From: Erythrocercus mccallii
Taxonomy: Eukaryota > Chordata > Aves > Passeriformes > Dicruridae
Length of the DNA: 64,000 bases
Assembly: GCA_013397435.1 (NCBI GenBank)
Contig: VZRG01001320.1
Location: 124,001 to 188,000 of the forward strand
Direction of reading: 5' to 3'
The position numbers and the translations under genes were made by a program. The notes under the pieces were generated by a model that made no database searches, had not been told where the DNA came from, and saw only the letters and a program-made list of their open reading frames with translations. Below are positions 14,001 through 29,000 of this stretch, one piece after another; the stretch's first letter is position 1, and every line of letters begins with the position of its first letter.

Positions 14001-17000
14001 TTTCCTGGGCCCATTATGATCTTGGTCTAACTTCAGTTGTGTGTCTCCCAGTCAGATTTTTTTGTCACTCAGGGAGTAACCATAAGTACATTTTGCTTGG
14101 AGCAGTTTCTATTTCTTTAGTCAGCCAACATTGCCTAACAAAAGACTTCATATTTGTATTTACTTCATTGTAGGTGATGTCAAGAAGTTGCTGAGGGAAC
14201 TGGATGTCACAAATTCACTTATATCACAGCTAGCACCAGAAGGTACCTTACAGTATTCATTCCTTGTGCAAAAGTACAGTCAGAAATAATTTATGGTTGC
14301 CATTTTATCAGACAATTTAATAAAATCTACTGTGTAACTTGTGATTTTTCCTAGTGCATGTTAAATAGGTAATTCTATAGGAGCAGCTCTGTAGCTCATT
14401 GTGTAGTGTTTTATGTTGTACAGATGGAAAAAGATGTTTATGGACACATCAGGTATGGTTAACAGCTATTATTTATTGACTTCAAATAATGCTTTAAACA
14501 ATTGGATTAGTGAAAAACATTCTGTGCTGAATAAAACTTGATCAAAATGTTTCTTTTTTTTCTCCACAGAAGATGTAGTTATCCATGAGTTTGCTACTCT
14601 TTGTCTATCACATATGGCTGTTGAATATACTACTAAAGTAAAAATATTTGAGCAAGGTGGGTTAGAACCACTTATCAGACTGCTAGGTAGCCTTGATCCT
14701 GATGTTAAGAAGAATTCACTTGAGTGTATCTACCTTTTGGTACAGGTAAAATTTGCTCTTGTTTGTTGCCATAAATTACAGAGGCACACAAGCATTTGCA
14801 CCCCTACCCCGACATTCTGTGTGGGGTTAGTAATTTTAAAATATTTGTTTCCTTTACTCCACAATGTTTGTGTATGTTTTTGAAACATTGAGTCCTTGCA
14901 CCTGAGTCCCTAAATGTTAAATTAGTTATGAATATACCTGATTTTTAATTATGTTGAACTTAGTGCAGTTGTCTATGCCATACTGCAGTAAAAGTACAAT
15001 CAGTATGAGGTTCAAATTTTTAAAACTAAATAATAATTTGCCTTCTTAGTTGAAAAATTATAATCTTAGTAATGAGAGTTGTAATCTGTCTATCCAAAAG
15101 GTTGGAATTATCCTGTAAATTAAAGAACTACCAATTGCTTTGTTTCTTGTTTTGACCAGCAAGTCCATAGCACAGTTTTGAACGTCTTTTTAATGATAGG
15201 TGAATGCTGTCAACAGCTCCTTTCCATACTGGGAGGAATAGATTTGTTATTGGCTACTTTCACTAATGTCATCCATATGCTGCTTAGCAAAAGAATGGTG
15301 CATTTGTATGGCAGTTCTCTCCCATGGCTTAAGCGAATCAATTCAGTAATGAATTTAGTTTATAACTCTATCTCTTTTGGGGCATCAGAGCATGTCTATT
15401 CAGAATCACATTTTACTCTTTCTCCTTTTTTACTATCTCGCTGTCTTTGTTGCAGGGTATATCTGGATAACTGCACCTGGTGCTTACTTATATTGATAAG
15501 GATAATTGCATGCTGCACATGTGCAATAAGCTATTTAAAAGCAAATTGTAATTTATTTATTTATTTTATTTTGATATATAGTCGACTACTGTCTTTTTAT
15601 TAAGCTGCGCACTCACTGTTTAAAGCTGAAATTTTAAATTGTCATTTTATAATTACTAAAACAAGAGAAGATATAACCAGGCAACCACAGCAGTGTACAA
15701 AAAACTGTTTTCCTCCGGAGCACTGAGGTAAATAAAAATGGTGAAACTAAATTAAAAAAAAAACTTTCTCAAAGAAACATTTATGTTGAAGCAAACGTGG
15801 TAAAATCAAGAGTGAATAGGCTTCTTTATACAGGACTAGATTTTGTGGTATGTACTTCAGTCATGCAAAAACCCCCTGCAATTTAAGCTTTGTGGGGCTT
15901 GATTATATTCAGTTTGATTCTTAGCTTAAAAGAAAGAAATACGCAGAACTGGAAGCTCTGGAGTATTGACTCGTTTTTTAATGTCTGAAATCAGATTTTT
16001 GGTGTTTGTTATGTAAAGTGAGAAATTGATATATTGTTATTGTTATATTGATATATATTGTCTATGACTAACATTCTTTGTTGGAATATTTTACTGCAGG
16101 ATTTTCAAAACCGTGCTGCGGTTCGTGAACTGAATGTAATTCCACCCTTGCTGGGACTACTGGAATCAGAATATACGGTCATTCAGTTGCTAGCCCTTAA
16201 AACCTTAGAAATAATTAGCAAAGACAGAGAAACCAGGATATTACTGGGAGAACATAAGGCATTAGATTGCCTTCTGAATATACTGGAAAACAATGTACGG
16301 TTTACCTACCTTAAAAGTTTTCTTGTTCGTGGTGCTGATGTTTGTATGACAACTTGTAATGAGAACTATTACTTATTTTATGTAAGAGAGATATAAGGAC
16401 AAAGAGTTACTTACTTGGAGGGAACTATGATAGAAATAAGCTAGAATATCTAGCTTACTAAGAAAAGAAGCAAAGACATTTCCCAAAGTGTTTATTATTC
16501 AATTTTTGAATTGAGTTTACTTTATATGATGGCTTTAGACACAATATCCTATCATTGTTTATACTATTATGAGACTCAGTTAAGTGCTTCTTGAGTTCAG
16601 GTGTCACAATGGGAAATATAATGCATAGAGATATTAGTGAAGTTTTTTAAGTTTCAAGATCACAGGCCCACTCTGAGTACCTGTGTAACCTGCTTTGATG
16701 TAAATGAAAAGCTTCTGTGGGTTTTACTATTTTTAATAAATTGTGTTGAATCCTAAGTCATCATCAAATAAATAATATGAAAATAGGAATTTGTAAATAT
16801 GTACTTTGCAGTAGGAATGTACTGCCCAAAAGAAAGTTACAACAATTATCCTAAACTCTTAAAAGCCTAAGATATTTTAGTCCTGATTTTAAGGTTGGTT
16901 GGTGTTTTTGGCTTTTTAAATTTTTTATTAGGAACTCAGTGATCTACATATCGAAACCCTTGCTGTGTTGGGAAATTGCCTCGAAGATGTGCGTGTTCTG

Positions 17001-20000
17001 CAACAGATTCAGCTGACAGGAGGCCTTGAAAAACTACTTTCATTCTTAGAAGTCTCTACTGTTCCAGATATTCAGAAGAATGCAGCAAAGGCAATTACCA
17101 AGGCAGCTTATGACTGTATGTGACTCTTCCATAATCCATGGACATGAAATTGTTTATGAAATAAATTTTTATCCAGAATGAGGCCATCTTCTCTGGTTGA
17201 GGGTAGTACTTGCGCTGAGGAAAGCATTGGCAAGAATTAATTACAGTGATGAGTCTTGCCAATCAGAGCAGCAAGTGGATTCTAGGAGATATTATATATA
17301 TATCTATAGATATATTTGAAAATGTTACGGTTTTGCCTCAATTTATTTTAATTTTATTTTATTATTTTATTTTCATATATTCTTATAAAATGCTGTCCTC
17401 AAAGGAAAATGGAGCTCTGAAAACAGGATCCTTGTCTTTTGTTTAGTGATGCCAGCTGACTGCCATCTTAAGCCACCTTTGCTGGCACCTCTATCTGTTA
17501 AGACTTCATTGCGAGCTGACTTCCTTTTCCATTCAACTGCTCTGTCTAAATGTCAGGCAATTTCAAATACAAATTCCTTTAAAAGGGGCATGAAAGGAAA
17601 CCTTTCAAATGGTTTGCAGATTAATATTCCCAGGGGACTTAAATAGTTTCATTGTAATCTTTTCATAATTATTCATCCTATAGTTCTTTTTTATATACTT
17701 TAATTCACTGAGGAATTCTGAATTAGCTAGAATATGCTCATCATTTATGACCACAAGGATGCTCTTTTAATCAAACTACATTTGAAATTCTTTCCATACA
17801 TTGGCTACTGACTTGCAACATGTGCCAAGTAGTGTTGTGTAACAAAATGCAATGTAACTAATAACATACTTCTGACTATAGATTTTACTTCTGTCAAGGG
17901 ATTTTTATGACAGTAGAATTTAAATATTTCATTCATAATTCTGGCACATTGTGGCTGAATTGTGGCTTTATGTGCATTTTAAAAATATATCATTTAATTT
18001 AATACATGGATAAAATAATCTCTCTGCCATATTTCAGACCTTCTTTCATCTCTCCCCATGCTATCTTTCTGATTCTTTTCTCACCTTGCTTAGTTTGATA
18101 TCCTGAATATTTGTAATTATTTGGGTTGAAAGTGATACAGAGAAAGAGGGTCCGAGTATTCTGTGGGTTTTTCAGTGCTTTTGTCATTATCTGTTGGAAG
18201 CTTGGCAAGTCACTGAAAATTGTTTTCATTAATGTTCAGGTATCAAAGATAGGAAGAGACCTTCTTATGTCAGTATTTTCTTTGTGTATTTTCCTGTGTT
18301 GTTATTTTATTATGCTACTTAGGACTGTCAGTATCATTTTTATAGTCCTGTGACAGGCTTGTAAGTTGTATGCTAAGCAGATTTATATTTGCTCCTACTG
18401 CTTTCTGCTGCATCTTACTCCTTTATCATATTTATTTTCAAATAAGCATAGCCTTCTTGTCCTCTTTCACACTTTTTTTTCAGTTTTTGTGGCCTAATAT
18501 TTTAGCAGCTGTTAGCAGAAGCATGTCTGAGCACATTTTTAAAGCACAGTTGCAAGAACCACACATAATATATTACAGTACTGCCTATGATCTTATATCA
18601 TGGGATGTTACCGTCAGTGAAGATGCATCTTCTTGTCATGCTTCTTTACAAATGGAGTCAATGAGGTTTCATTATAAAGGTTTGCTCTCTTCTTCAGCCT
18701 ATGACAGTTGGTATGGATGCAGCAAGCTGGGAAAATCTATTAAAGGAAGATCTAAAATATTTGCTTTCAAGCTGTAGAATTTTGGTGACATCCAGCTAGA
18801 CAAAAGGAAACTTGTTATCCTGGTGCAGTGGAAAACAGTCCAGAAAACTTGCTGCTCAATGTAGCCCCCAGAAGCACTGATTTTTTTCAGCTGTATAGCG
18901 CTGGAATACATACTGGAATAAAGTCAGCCTTGCAATGTAAAGAAAAGGCCATTATAAGAAATAGCCCAAGTGCAAAAATAAAACAAATATTTTCATGTTT
19001 TGTTTGATTGGATTTTGGTTGTAAGCATACTAAACAGCCTATCCAAAATGCAACACTAATGTATACTATTCTAGTACTTGCCTTGATGTGAATCCAGTAT
19101 AATACAACACAGCTCTTAATTCAGTAGTGACTTTTTAATTAAATTTGCAATATCTATACCCACATTCTTCAGGTCTGATAATCATGCTTGCAATTTACCA
19201 ATATTTCCTGTATACTTGGGGAAAAAATACTGCTTTTCATTGGAATGAAAAACCTACTTATGCTATGACAGAACATGTATCTAGCTGGTTTTTGAATCCT
19301 GGCAGCTGAGTATACAGCAGTATCTGGTTTTGAAATTATTATTGTTGACAGATGGAATTTGGCTTTGGATTGGGTTTTTTTTCCTGATAGATGTGATCAT
19401 AGCAAGCAGTTTTGTTTTATGTCCCTTTCAACCCTTTGGAAAGGGACTGCTGTAACTTGGTGTTGTTGTTATAAGATATATTTATCCCTTAAGAGTTATT
19501 CTCAGTATCAGAATAAATTACACAGTATAAACACGATATTCAACTTTAAATAGCATCTCTAGGATGCTGCTCTGTTTAAGTACATTAAAATGGGTCGTAT
19601 TTCTATACATAATCATTATGCCTTTGTCTCTGAATTTTTTTTGTTCTGTAACATAATTTTGAATTTAATATATTAATTTATTGATGATTTTATTTTGTAG
19701 GCTCAGAATTACAGTGGTGAATTATACTGTGATTCCTGCCTTGCCCACCTAATAATGCAGTCATTTCAGAAAGCTAAATATAATCTTATGCTATAAATTA
19801 TTGAATGTCTGTGAGTGAATTATCTGGACTGTTGATTAAGGAGAGCCTGATTTTCCCTTGACAATGCCAGACACTCCAGGAACAACAAAATGCTGTGGAG
19901 TGTTTATGGAGAAAGTGATGATCACACTTGCTCTGCCAAACTTCTGGTTTGAAGCTCTCCAGATTCTCTCTGTGCCTCTCAGTGCATCTCAAGCTCGAAG

Positions 20001-23000
20001 GGAAGCACACAAAACATGCTCTGTAGCCTGATTAACAAATGCATTTCATAATAGAGGTCGTTGTTTATCTGCGTTACCTCAACTCAAGATCAGTGTATTT
20101 AACATTAACTTTTTTCATTTGAAATTGGTATAAATAATTCCATAAGGTGGTGACAGTGACCTGAATAGTTATCAGTAGAACTCAGATCATGATTTTTGGG
20201 TAAGAAGGGGAAATAGGAAAATATATTGAAAAATAAAGGTTGTCTCACCATGGGGTCAGTGCATGAAAATCTGGAGAGAACTGGTTGATACTCAAAACTC
20301 TTTTAGTGGTGTGCTTGATTTTCCTTCATGTTAAATCAATGTATTCAAATTACTTAGGGGTCAAGAAATTAATCACTGTAAAAATGGTGTTGGCACTGAC
20401 ATATGAAATACTTCAGTATAAATGATGCTTTTCAGTTGTGCATTCTTTCTAGTCTGTAGTAAAGGACACAAAGGAAACAATTCATACACACAGAGAGATC
20501 AGCAGAAAATGTTCATCCCTTAAATAGAATTGGCACCTGGATATTGAAATATTAATAATTTTCACTGATGTAGCTCCCTAAACATACTTGCATACTTTTT
20601 ATCATAAGTTCAAATTCAAGATCTGTTTTTCCATTGATATAAAATTATTTTTCTGTTTGAAGTGTTTTAAATTACTATTTTTACTCATTCAGATTATTTA
20701 TTCATATTATTATTTCATATATGCAGAAATTATCTTTAAAATAAATATTTACCCATCATAGCTGCTTTTAAAAGCAAGAATATTTTTTTAAGAAAATCTG
20801 TAAACAAATGTGTAACTTGCTGTGCAATAATCAAATTCCTGAGGCATGAAGTAATTTGTTTATTATTAAGTAAAAATCTAGAGATAATTATTAGAGATTA
20901 TGGACTACCTTGGCAAGCAACAGGCCAGCGACATAGTTGATAACTTGTCAAAATAGTCTCTCATCCCAATTGAAGTCTTCTCTTGGGAGCTGGCTGATAT
21001 GCATAAAGGTTGTGGCCAAGGTTCTGCTGACACTTAAAATCCTTTCTGTTTTATTTGTTGCATCTTTGTTTTGTGATGTTATTTGTGTATCTGAGGATTC
21101 TAAAGAAGTTTAAAACTGAGCTGAAGAGAAGAAATTGACTGCACCTGTCTCATCTCTGTGCTTTGAGTAATTTCTGCTCTAATTACATTTTCGATCAAAC
21201 CTGCTTTTCATTGACTTTATGGACTTGTATTTGTTTACTTTTATTCACTACAGATTCAGATTTATCTAAAAGAATACTTACATTTTTTTTTTCCTTTTAA
21301 TTTTTTATTTATTTGGAGGACAACGATCCAAACATGGGAATGGTCCCTCAGAACAGTAGGAAGCACTGGTAAAATTTCTAAATATTTTGAAGTCCCATTG
21401 ACTTCTCAGTTCCTGAAATTCTTTAACACATTCCAAAATTCTACAAATATGTAGATATAACTTCCAGCATGTAATTAGTCTGGTTTAAATGATGCATATC
21501 ATTAAATGTGTATTGACTGTCATCATTGTAGAGCTTCCATGCTGTCTAGTGCCTTTCTGCATGAGAAAGTTTCTTTCAGAGATCTTTCTAAGCGACGCCT
21601 GTATTTCTGATCTCACCAGCTTTGGGCTGAGGGAGTTTATCAGTTTATTGGTATCTACATACAGATGTCTGTGGATACTTTGGTGCTGTGTGTTGTTACT
21701 TGTGCAGAGGACGGAGCCTCTCTGTCCTTCTGCAGCTGCTGCCAGTCAGCGCAGTGTAGGGTTGTCACTGAACACTGCTAGACAACAAAATTCAAATTCT
21801 CTGCAAAGTGAGCATTAATGAAGAACTACAAGGTGTGCAGAATTTAATTTTTTTTTTAATGCTCCTTGCCTTTTTTGGGGCTATTTTATTACATTGAGTG
21901 GTATTTCACCAAGTTCAATTGTACATTTACTGGTATGTTCTTGCATTTTATGCATTTGGACTTTGTTAGCATAAACAGAACTTCAGCACGATCCTGAGTA
22001 AGTATGATCTGTTGCATTGGAAAAGCTGTTTCCATCAAGCCTGTATACATTCTGTGGTTTTAAAGTCTTGCAGAAAACAAACTTTGCATTCTGTTGGGAT
22101 ATTTATGTTTATACTGTGTTTAATAGTCGTTATTTGGGCTTGGTTCAGAGTTCAGTGAAGCCTGATCCAGGAATTGGATTTGGATGATCTTTGTGCGTGC
22201 CTTCCAATGTTCTGTGATGGGATTTGGCTCAGGTCCTTCGTGCACATTTCTTAATGGCTGGTGCCTCTGTAATCAAAATATTTCCAACAACGAAATGAAA
22301 TCAAATTCATGTCCTTTCACTGATCTGGAAAACCTGCAGATTAATGCTGTTGTTATTTCTCATTTAAAGCTGAAATACGAAAAATCTTACATTGGAAAGA
22401 GGTTGAGAAATTTCTCCTAAGCCTTTTGGATACTAACAATGATGAAGTTAAAGTTGCTGCTTCCCAAGCCATTTCTGCCATGTGTGAGAATATAGACAGT
22501 AAATGTGTCCTTGGACTCCAGGGTAAGTAAGGTGGGAAAGGATGAAATGTGAGTTTGTGTTTTTTCTGTTTATAAGGAGAATATTACACTTTTTCAGACT
22601 GCCATGGTTTATTTAAATGTTCATACATACAATTATTTCTTTCAAAGGAATTCCCCAGCTAGTACGGTTGCTAAGCACTGATAATGAAGAGGTAAAAGAA
22701 GCTGCAGTGATAGCATTAACTAATTTGACAACAGCCAGTCCCAGAAATGCAAGGTGAGTCTGCAGGAATTAAAATACTATTTAAAACACTAATATGAAGT
22801 GATAATATTTTGATTTTTAGAGAATGCTTCATCTTGTCCTTATCCTACAAGGCAGGTCTGTTTGAATTAGACTATAAGTTGCTTTTTGGTGCTTATGAGT
22901 CACCTGCAATAGCTTAGTTCTCATAAGTGTTACAAGAGTTGTGCTCTCTCTACTAATGTTAGCTTCATCAAGGAAAGGTATGAAGCAGGTGTAATGAAAG

Positions 23001-26000
23001 CAGAGATATAAATCATGTTTTGAAGAGAACATAGGAGCAAAATATGCCTTATAATCTAAAGCATTTGATATGGAGTTCTTTTTTAAATCCAAAATCATTG
23101 ATACATTTTAAAACTTGACGGTTCATACAACCTTTTTGACTGATCTAAATACATTCATTGAGGGAGATAGAACTCCTGAATATTGACTTTTTTTGCTCTT
23201 CCTTTTTTTTTCCAATTATTTCCCAAGTAATAGAGAATGCTTATAGTGCATTCTCTGAAAGAAAAGAATATACCTTCAAAATCCAAAATTACTAACAAAG
23301 GTAACAATGGTTAGCTCACTATATGTTTCAAAACAATTGTGTCAACTAAAATCTACTGTCAGCTGCAGCATTCTTCTATGCCTCTATTAGAAGTCCTGTT
23401 CAGGGAAAAGTAAGAGAGCAGTGTGATATGTATAAGCAGTCACATATAACTTATAAACAAACAAAAAATCCTTAAAAGTTTCCTGGAATATATTTGAAGA
23501 AGTTGTAATTGAGTCACAGGCATTCTTTGAAGTGAAAAAGTAAAATAACTCAAAATAAATTGTTTCAATTTATTGATTCAGCTCTAATAGTCACTAGTAT
23601 TCACCTAATGTTACCAGATGGAGCAATAATTTGACACAAAAGAATAGTACTCTGTTCTCAGATTCACATAGTACTTTTTTTTTTTTGTCTGATATTCTGC
23701 TCTCCTCATGTGCTGGACTCTTCAGTTGGTGTCAGTGGGAGTCACACACACATAAAACGAGCGCACTGCTGGAGTCCAGAGGTCAAACTTTCAGCTCCAC
23801 TACAGCTGGTTTTCGTAGTGAAGCCCTTTGAGGTTTCACATTGTGAAAAGGGGATCTCTGGAGAGTTTTGAGTTAGTATAGCAGCTTATGCCAACTCATT
23901 TCATTTCTTTTTGCTAAGGAGATAGTCAGGACATTGTTTAGCTCAACTGCTGGAACAATTCTCTGAGACCTCAGGCAGAGAAATAGCTGTCTCTGTTCCT
24001 CTGCATTATAATGAAGTCCGTATTTGTTTCTTGCTGGGCAGAGTCAGGAAACAGTAAAGGTGGCTTACATATACTTCTCTCTCCTGGAAATCCAGCTTCA
24101 AGTACAATATGGAAGCACCATATAATCTAATCAGAGGTCTTCTGTGAAAATCAGGAAACAATAATTTACATTAAGTATGTATATTGGATGAATTCCATGT
24201 GACTATATAATTACTTCAAAGCTTCATTTCTAAATCAAAACCATTAATAAGTCATAGAAGAGTCTGAGTGTGACTAGGATCTATAAATGAATATATAGTG
24301 TTGAACCCTTAGCTGATACAAATTGGTATAGTTCCAGCTCACTGACTGACTATCAGGCCCATATTTATTTTACATTCACATAATAGGAAAAAAAAATAGT
24401 TTGGAGAAAATTAATTCCAGATTGAGTTACCATAACCATATTTCATACTAGAATGTTTCATTTGTATGTCCTGTAGACATTGAAAATAAGTGTATAAATA
24501 ATGAAGATACTGATGCACTTTTATAATAATGTAACTTCACTGTGTGATTATGTTGACAATATTCTAATCTCAAATGAAACTGATGAGACTAGTGCTCTTT
24601 TATCAGTTATGTATTAGATTCTTGTTATAAACCCTCCAAGAATATAAAATCAGAAAGGTAGTAACAGCAGGTGGAGCTTATGTGAGAAGAGCAAAATGGG
24701 TCCAGTGATGGGGAAGACTGCTGTAAGTGCTTTCACTTTTTACTGACCAGTTAAATATTCAACCTTGTTGAACTCATATGCATGCGTTCTGCTGTATTTA
24801 ATTTCATGAGCATTTTTCTATGTTATATTGATTGAAGGATGTGTACCTTGTCCTTTTATTTGGTACCATATATGTTTGAGGATTTGCTATTTTTGCTGGA
24901 GATTTGTTGTTCTTCTTAGAAATGTCAAAAAGTGCTGCCAGCTTTTCGTATAATATGGAAAAAAATCAATTTAAAGGAATTGTGTATCTAAAACTCCTGC
25001 CATAGGTAGCTCATAAAGATAAAGTCTTCCATTGATTAATAGCACAAGAACAGCATAGGCAATGGGCAGTACTACCCCCCACTAATGTATATTAACCTTG
25101 ACCTTTAGGTGCTTCCCCATAGCAATGAAAGGCTAGTTCTATACCCTTACCCAATCAATCCTTTGTTTCTCAAATGAGACAGCTAATAAAGGTGTCAGAT
25201 ATGGTGGAGGTTTGGTAATTGGAACACCTGTTCACGATGAACGGGACAGAGACCAGCTTGTCATTTGACACAAGTCCTCAAGCAACCACGATTTGGCAAA
25301 AATAAATAAATGAATGAATTACTCTGCTTCCTGTAGTATTTTAACAAAAAATCTAGAGCAGAAGAGGACATGAGTCCCATAAAAGTGGTCTGAATTTTCA
25401 GGTTTACTGAAGAACATGGATTTTCAAAAGGATCTCTACCAGAAGGCATAGCAATTAATATAAATAACTTCTAAAATATTTCAGCATATAAGCTTTTGCT
25501 GCAGAGCTGATGTTGTGTCCCACTTCAATAGCACGTAGGAAAAAATACAGTGGTCAAATGCATCATTAGTTTACAGACTGATGCCCTCAGAATATGCTTT
25601 TATAAGAATTTTACCATAAGGACAGAGTTTTAATGCTGATCAATACTGATGATAAATCCTTGTAAACTTGTTAATAATTAGGCTCAATAAAAATAAAATT
25701 GAAAAGTACATTGCAGAATAAAATCACATGGGCTTATTCTAACATGTTGTGTTACTATATGTGCATAGCTCTGAGGTCATCCTTGATATATATGTCAGAA
25801 TTTCTGTGGTCTGCTTCTGGAAAAAAAAAGAATTATGTTCAGCTGGGTATTTGCATCCATCTTTTTTATCACTTTTTTTTTACTCCATAGCAATAACTCG
25901 ATTTATTGAAAACTGTATGCAAAATGCCATATAAAGGTTTTGCTGTGCCCAGGCATCGGGCAGTGTGGGCACAGTCACTTCAGTAATGGATGTGATGCAC

Positions 26001-29000
26001 AAATGAACAATTGCAGATGAACAAAGAAACAGCAGCGTCATCTGTTGGGAAGGAAAATAAGTGATTCTGTGCCACACATCTAATCCTGGAACAAATGGCT
26101 TACCGCAGCCTCTGCCTATTTTTTCTCATTTAAAGTGTAATAAATTATTTTCACTTTTCATGTATTTAGGATAAGATAATCCTGTTAGGTATGATATTAG
26201 AAGAAGCACACAGAAATAAGCTCTCACATATACCAGTTAGTCAGACATTAATTTGACCAGCTCTTTTCTTCAGTATTGTCATAGCACAAATGCCAGTTTT
26301 AATAGCTGCCTTCATAAATCTGGCAATGTCTGAATTCTGGGCACCTAATGGATTTGCCACTAAAGGAAAACATATGCTCAGGAATTAAGAACTTTGTACT
26401 GGACATGAAAACTAATTAATAGCCTCAATAATATTTGTCCTAAATTGTTTATTTTAAGTGCAAAGTTTATAGCATTCAGTTAGAATCTGGTCTGGGGGAA
26501 GAAGGAAAAGGATGTTTTTTCTTCATCTGAACCAAGAGCTGCAGGAAGTTGTGGTACGTGACAGACTTATGACAGAATATTTCTCCTGGGGTTTATAATA
26601 AGTGGCATGTGATAAAATTCTGTTTTATATCTGGATTCAAGACAGTGAAGCATCATCCCAAAATTTACAGAGTCAGCAAGCTTCATGTTATTTAATTTTC
26701 TAATTCTTAAATCCTTCACAGGAATCAGAGAACCTGCAAATTTGAATTCCAAAGGTTATATCCATATAGGCAGTTCCAGGCATTAGTGCAGGATCTGAAT
26801 ATATGCTTTCTCAAGTGCATGAAGATTGTCAAGACTTGAGAGTAGTTTGGGATAGGAGGAGAGGTTGGGAACTCATTGGTTATGGACAGTGCCGAGTGAG
26901 GAGAAAGTGAGTTGTTCCCTTGACTTGAGTGGGTGTTCTATCTATTATTCCAAACTGAAATTCATACGCTGATCTAATGACTCAAAATGACTCAAAATAC
27001 ATCAAAATACATCAAAATACATCCAAAATACATCTGTTTCACCTGTAGTGAGAGTGTGTCACCTTTTTCAACTGATATTTTCAGGACACAACAGATTTTT
27101 TTATTGTTTATAAGATGAGTATGGCTGTCAAGGAATAAACTTGAAGAACATCCAGGTTTTTTCCATTCCAAATATTGTTATTATTAGGAAGTAGTGATTA
27201 CTACCATTAGGTAGTAATATCACTAGGTAATCTTCTCTATTAGAAAATGGGAAACTTAGTAATAGCTTTTCTCTTTCAAGACTGTAGATGGAACCTAATT
27301 CACATAAATATTAAAGTGTCAATATTATTTACGATAATACATTTACATGAATATATGTGTTAATTTATGAGAACAGGAACAGAAATTTCTAGAATAAGAG
27401 CTATATTTAATAGCATAAAAACTGTAGGTTATCTTTTTTGTAGTTTAATAGTTCTTTATGACATAAGTTTGTTTTTCTGAAGGAGGAAATCAACAATAGA
27501 ATGGTGACTGTATTGTGTAGATGTAATATGTTTTAATACTGACCCCTAGTGACAGAATTACATTTTTGAGCTAATGTGCTGCAAGGTAAAGAGATATTTT
27601 TGAGTTTTGTGGGTCATGCTGTTACTTTTTTGCATTACCATCCACATCTACACCCTGTAAAATACAGTTATCTCAGGCCACAAACAGATTCTTCTTTTTC
27701 CTTTCTCTTACTGTATGACCATATTATGGGAGGTACTGTATATAAAAAAAAGAAGACAAAAAAGTCATTACCCACTACCGTAGAGCTCACAAGCTTTTCC
27801 TTGCAAGTTACATCTTGACTTCCATTGAAAACAGCAAAATATTTTATGACAAATTTCTGCCTTGGCAAAAAAAGCTGAGTTAAGTCCTGTGTCTGGGATG
27901 TCACTCAGAAATGGCTTCCCACTAAGACTTCAACATTGCATCAGATGACTGATACGCAACCCTCGGACGTGAGACTGTGCCGTGCTGGCAGTCAAAAATT
28001 TTTCATACAGCCAGCTGTTGTATTTTTCCCTTAGGTTTTGGGAAGGTGTGGCTGCATGGGAAAGTCCTGTAGGCTCAGACACTGTAACTGTTTTCTTCCC
28101 AGTACAGTTCTTCTTTCACCAAAAAAAAAAAAAAAAAAAAAGCATTCTCTTGGGGTTTTTTTGGTTGTTGTTTTTTAACTTTGGGGTTATATTCAAGACA
28201 AAGACCAATATAGAGCATTTATCTCTGTGTAACACAGATCTCATGTCACTACATCCTAAAGTGCATGGAAACCTAAGTAGGTCCAAAATAGTTTCAGACA
28301 GAACACTTCTGATCTGGAATGGTGATAAATACATAGAAGTTTTATTCCTTGTAGATACAGCAGAATCTTTTGGCCTGTTTATACACCTCTACTTTCTAAG
28401 CCTTGCAGTATGATCACTCAGAGCATGTTTGTTGTCACTTGTTGTTACCTAGGATCACGTAAAAAATTGTCTTCCTGGATGGAGATTCCTAAGCCTGGGA
28501 AAGAAAACTTTCTTTTGTGTAGTGGCACAAGTACCATGATTACTCTTGAGTGTGTATGCTTGCAATGTCATTCAGTCATATGCACTGAGATAAATTATGC
28601 TTTTTTGAATTAAAAGTGGCAAGGGTTATTTTACATGTGAGTAAATATTTCAAACAAAGGTATTGGTGCTTTTGCACACACATTTTCTTTGCAGTAGATT
28701 TCTAAACTAAATTATTTAAGTGTATGTTATTTGAGTATAGTGTGAAGTTGTTTATTTGAAGTGTCTGTAAGAAAATTTCAGGGTTATGACTGAACATGCA
28801 AACTTAATTCTGCCCTGCTGTGAATTTAACCTGTGCACTGACTATGGCATATTGTCCACTCGGACTATCATCTGGTAAAAATAAGCTTTCACAAGTAACC
28901 TTAACATTTTGACATACAACCTTAGTAATTTTATTAGTAACATAGTAGTTCATGTGTGTTTTCTTAGAGATGTAATTTAAAGAGAGAAAGCTAAAAGCAT

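Noticed and set aside
15178..15603. 141-codon open frame in intron 5
   Set aside because: No homology, lies wholly inside an ARMC3 intron, hydrophobic composition typical of T-rich DNA.
18370..18777. 135-codon open frame in intron 7
   Set aside because: No recognisable domain or splice context.
27982..28413. 143-codon open frame around a poly(A) run
   Set aside because: The lysine run is the A21 tract; no homology on either side. No processed pseudogene is recognisable.
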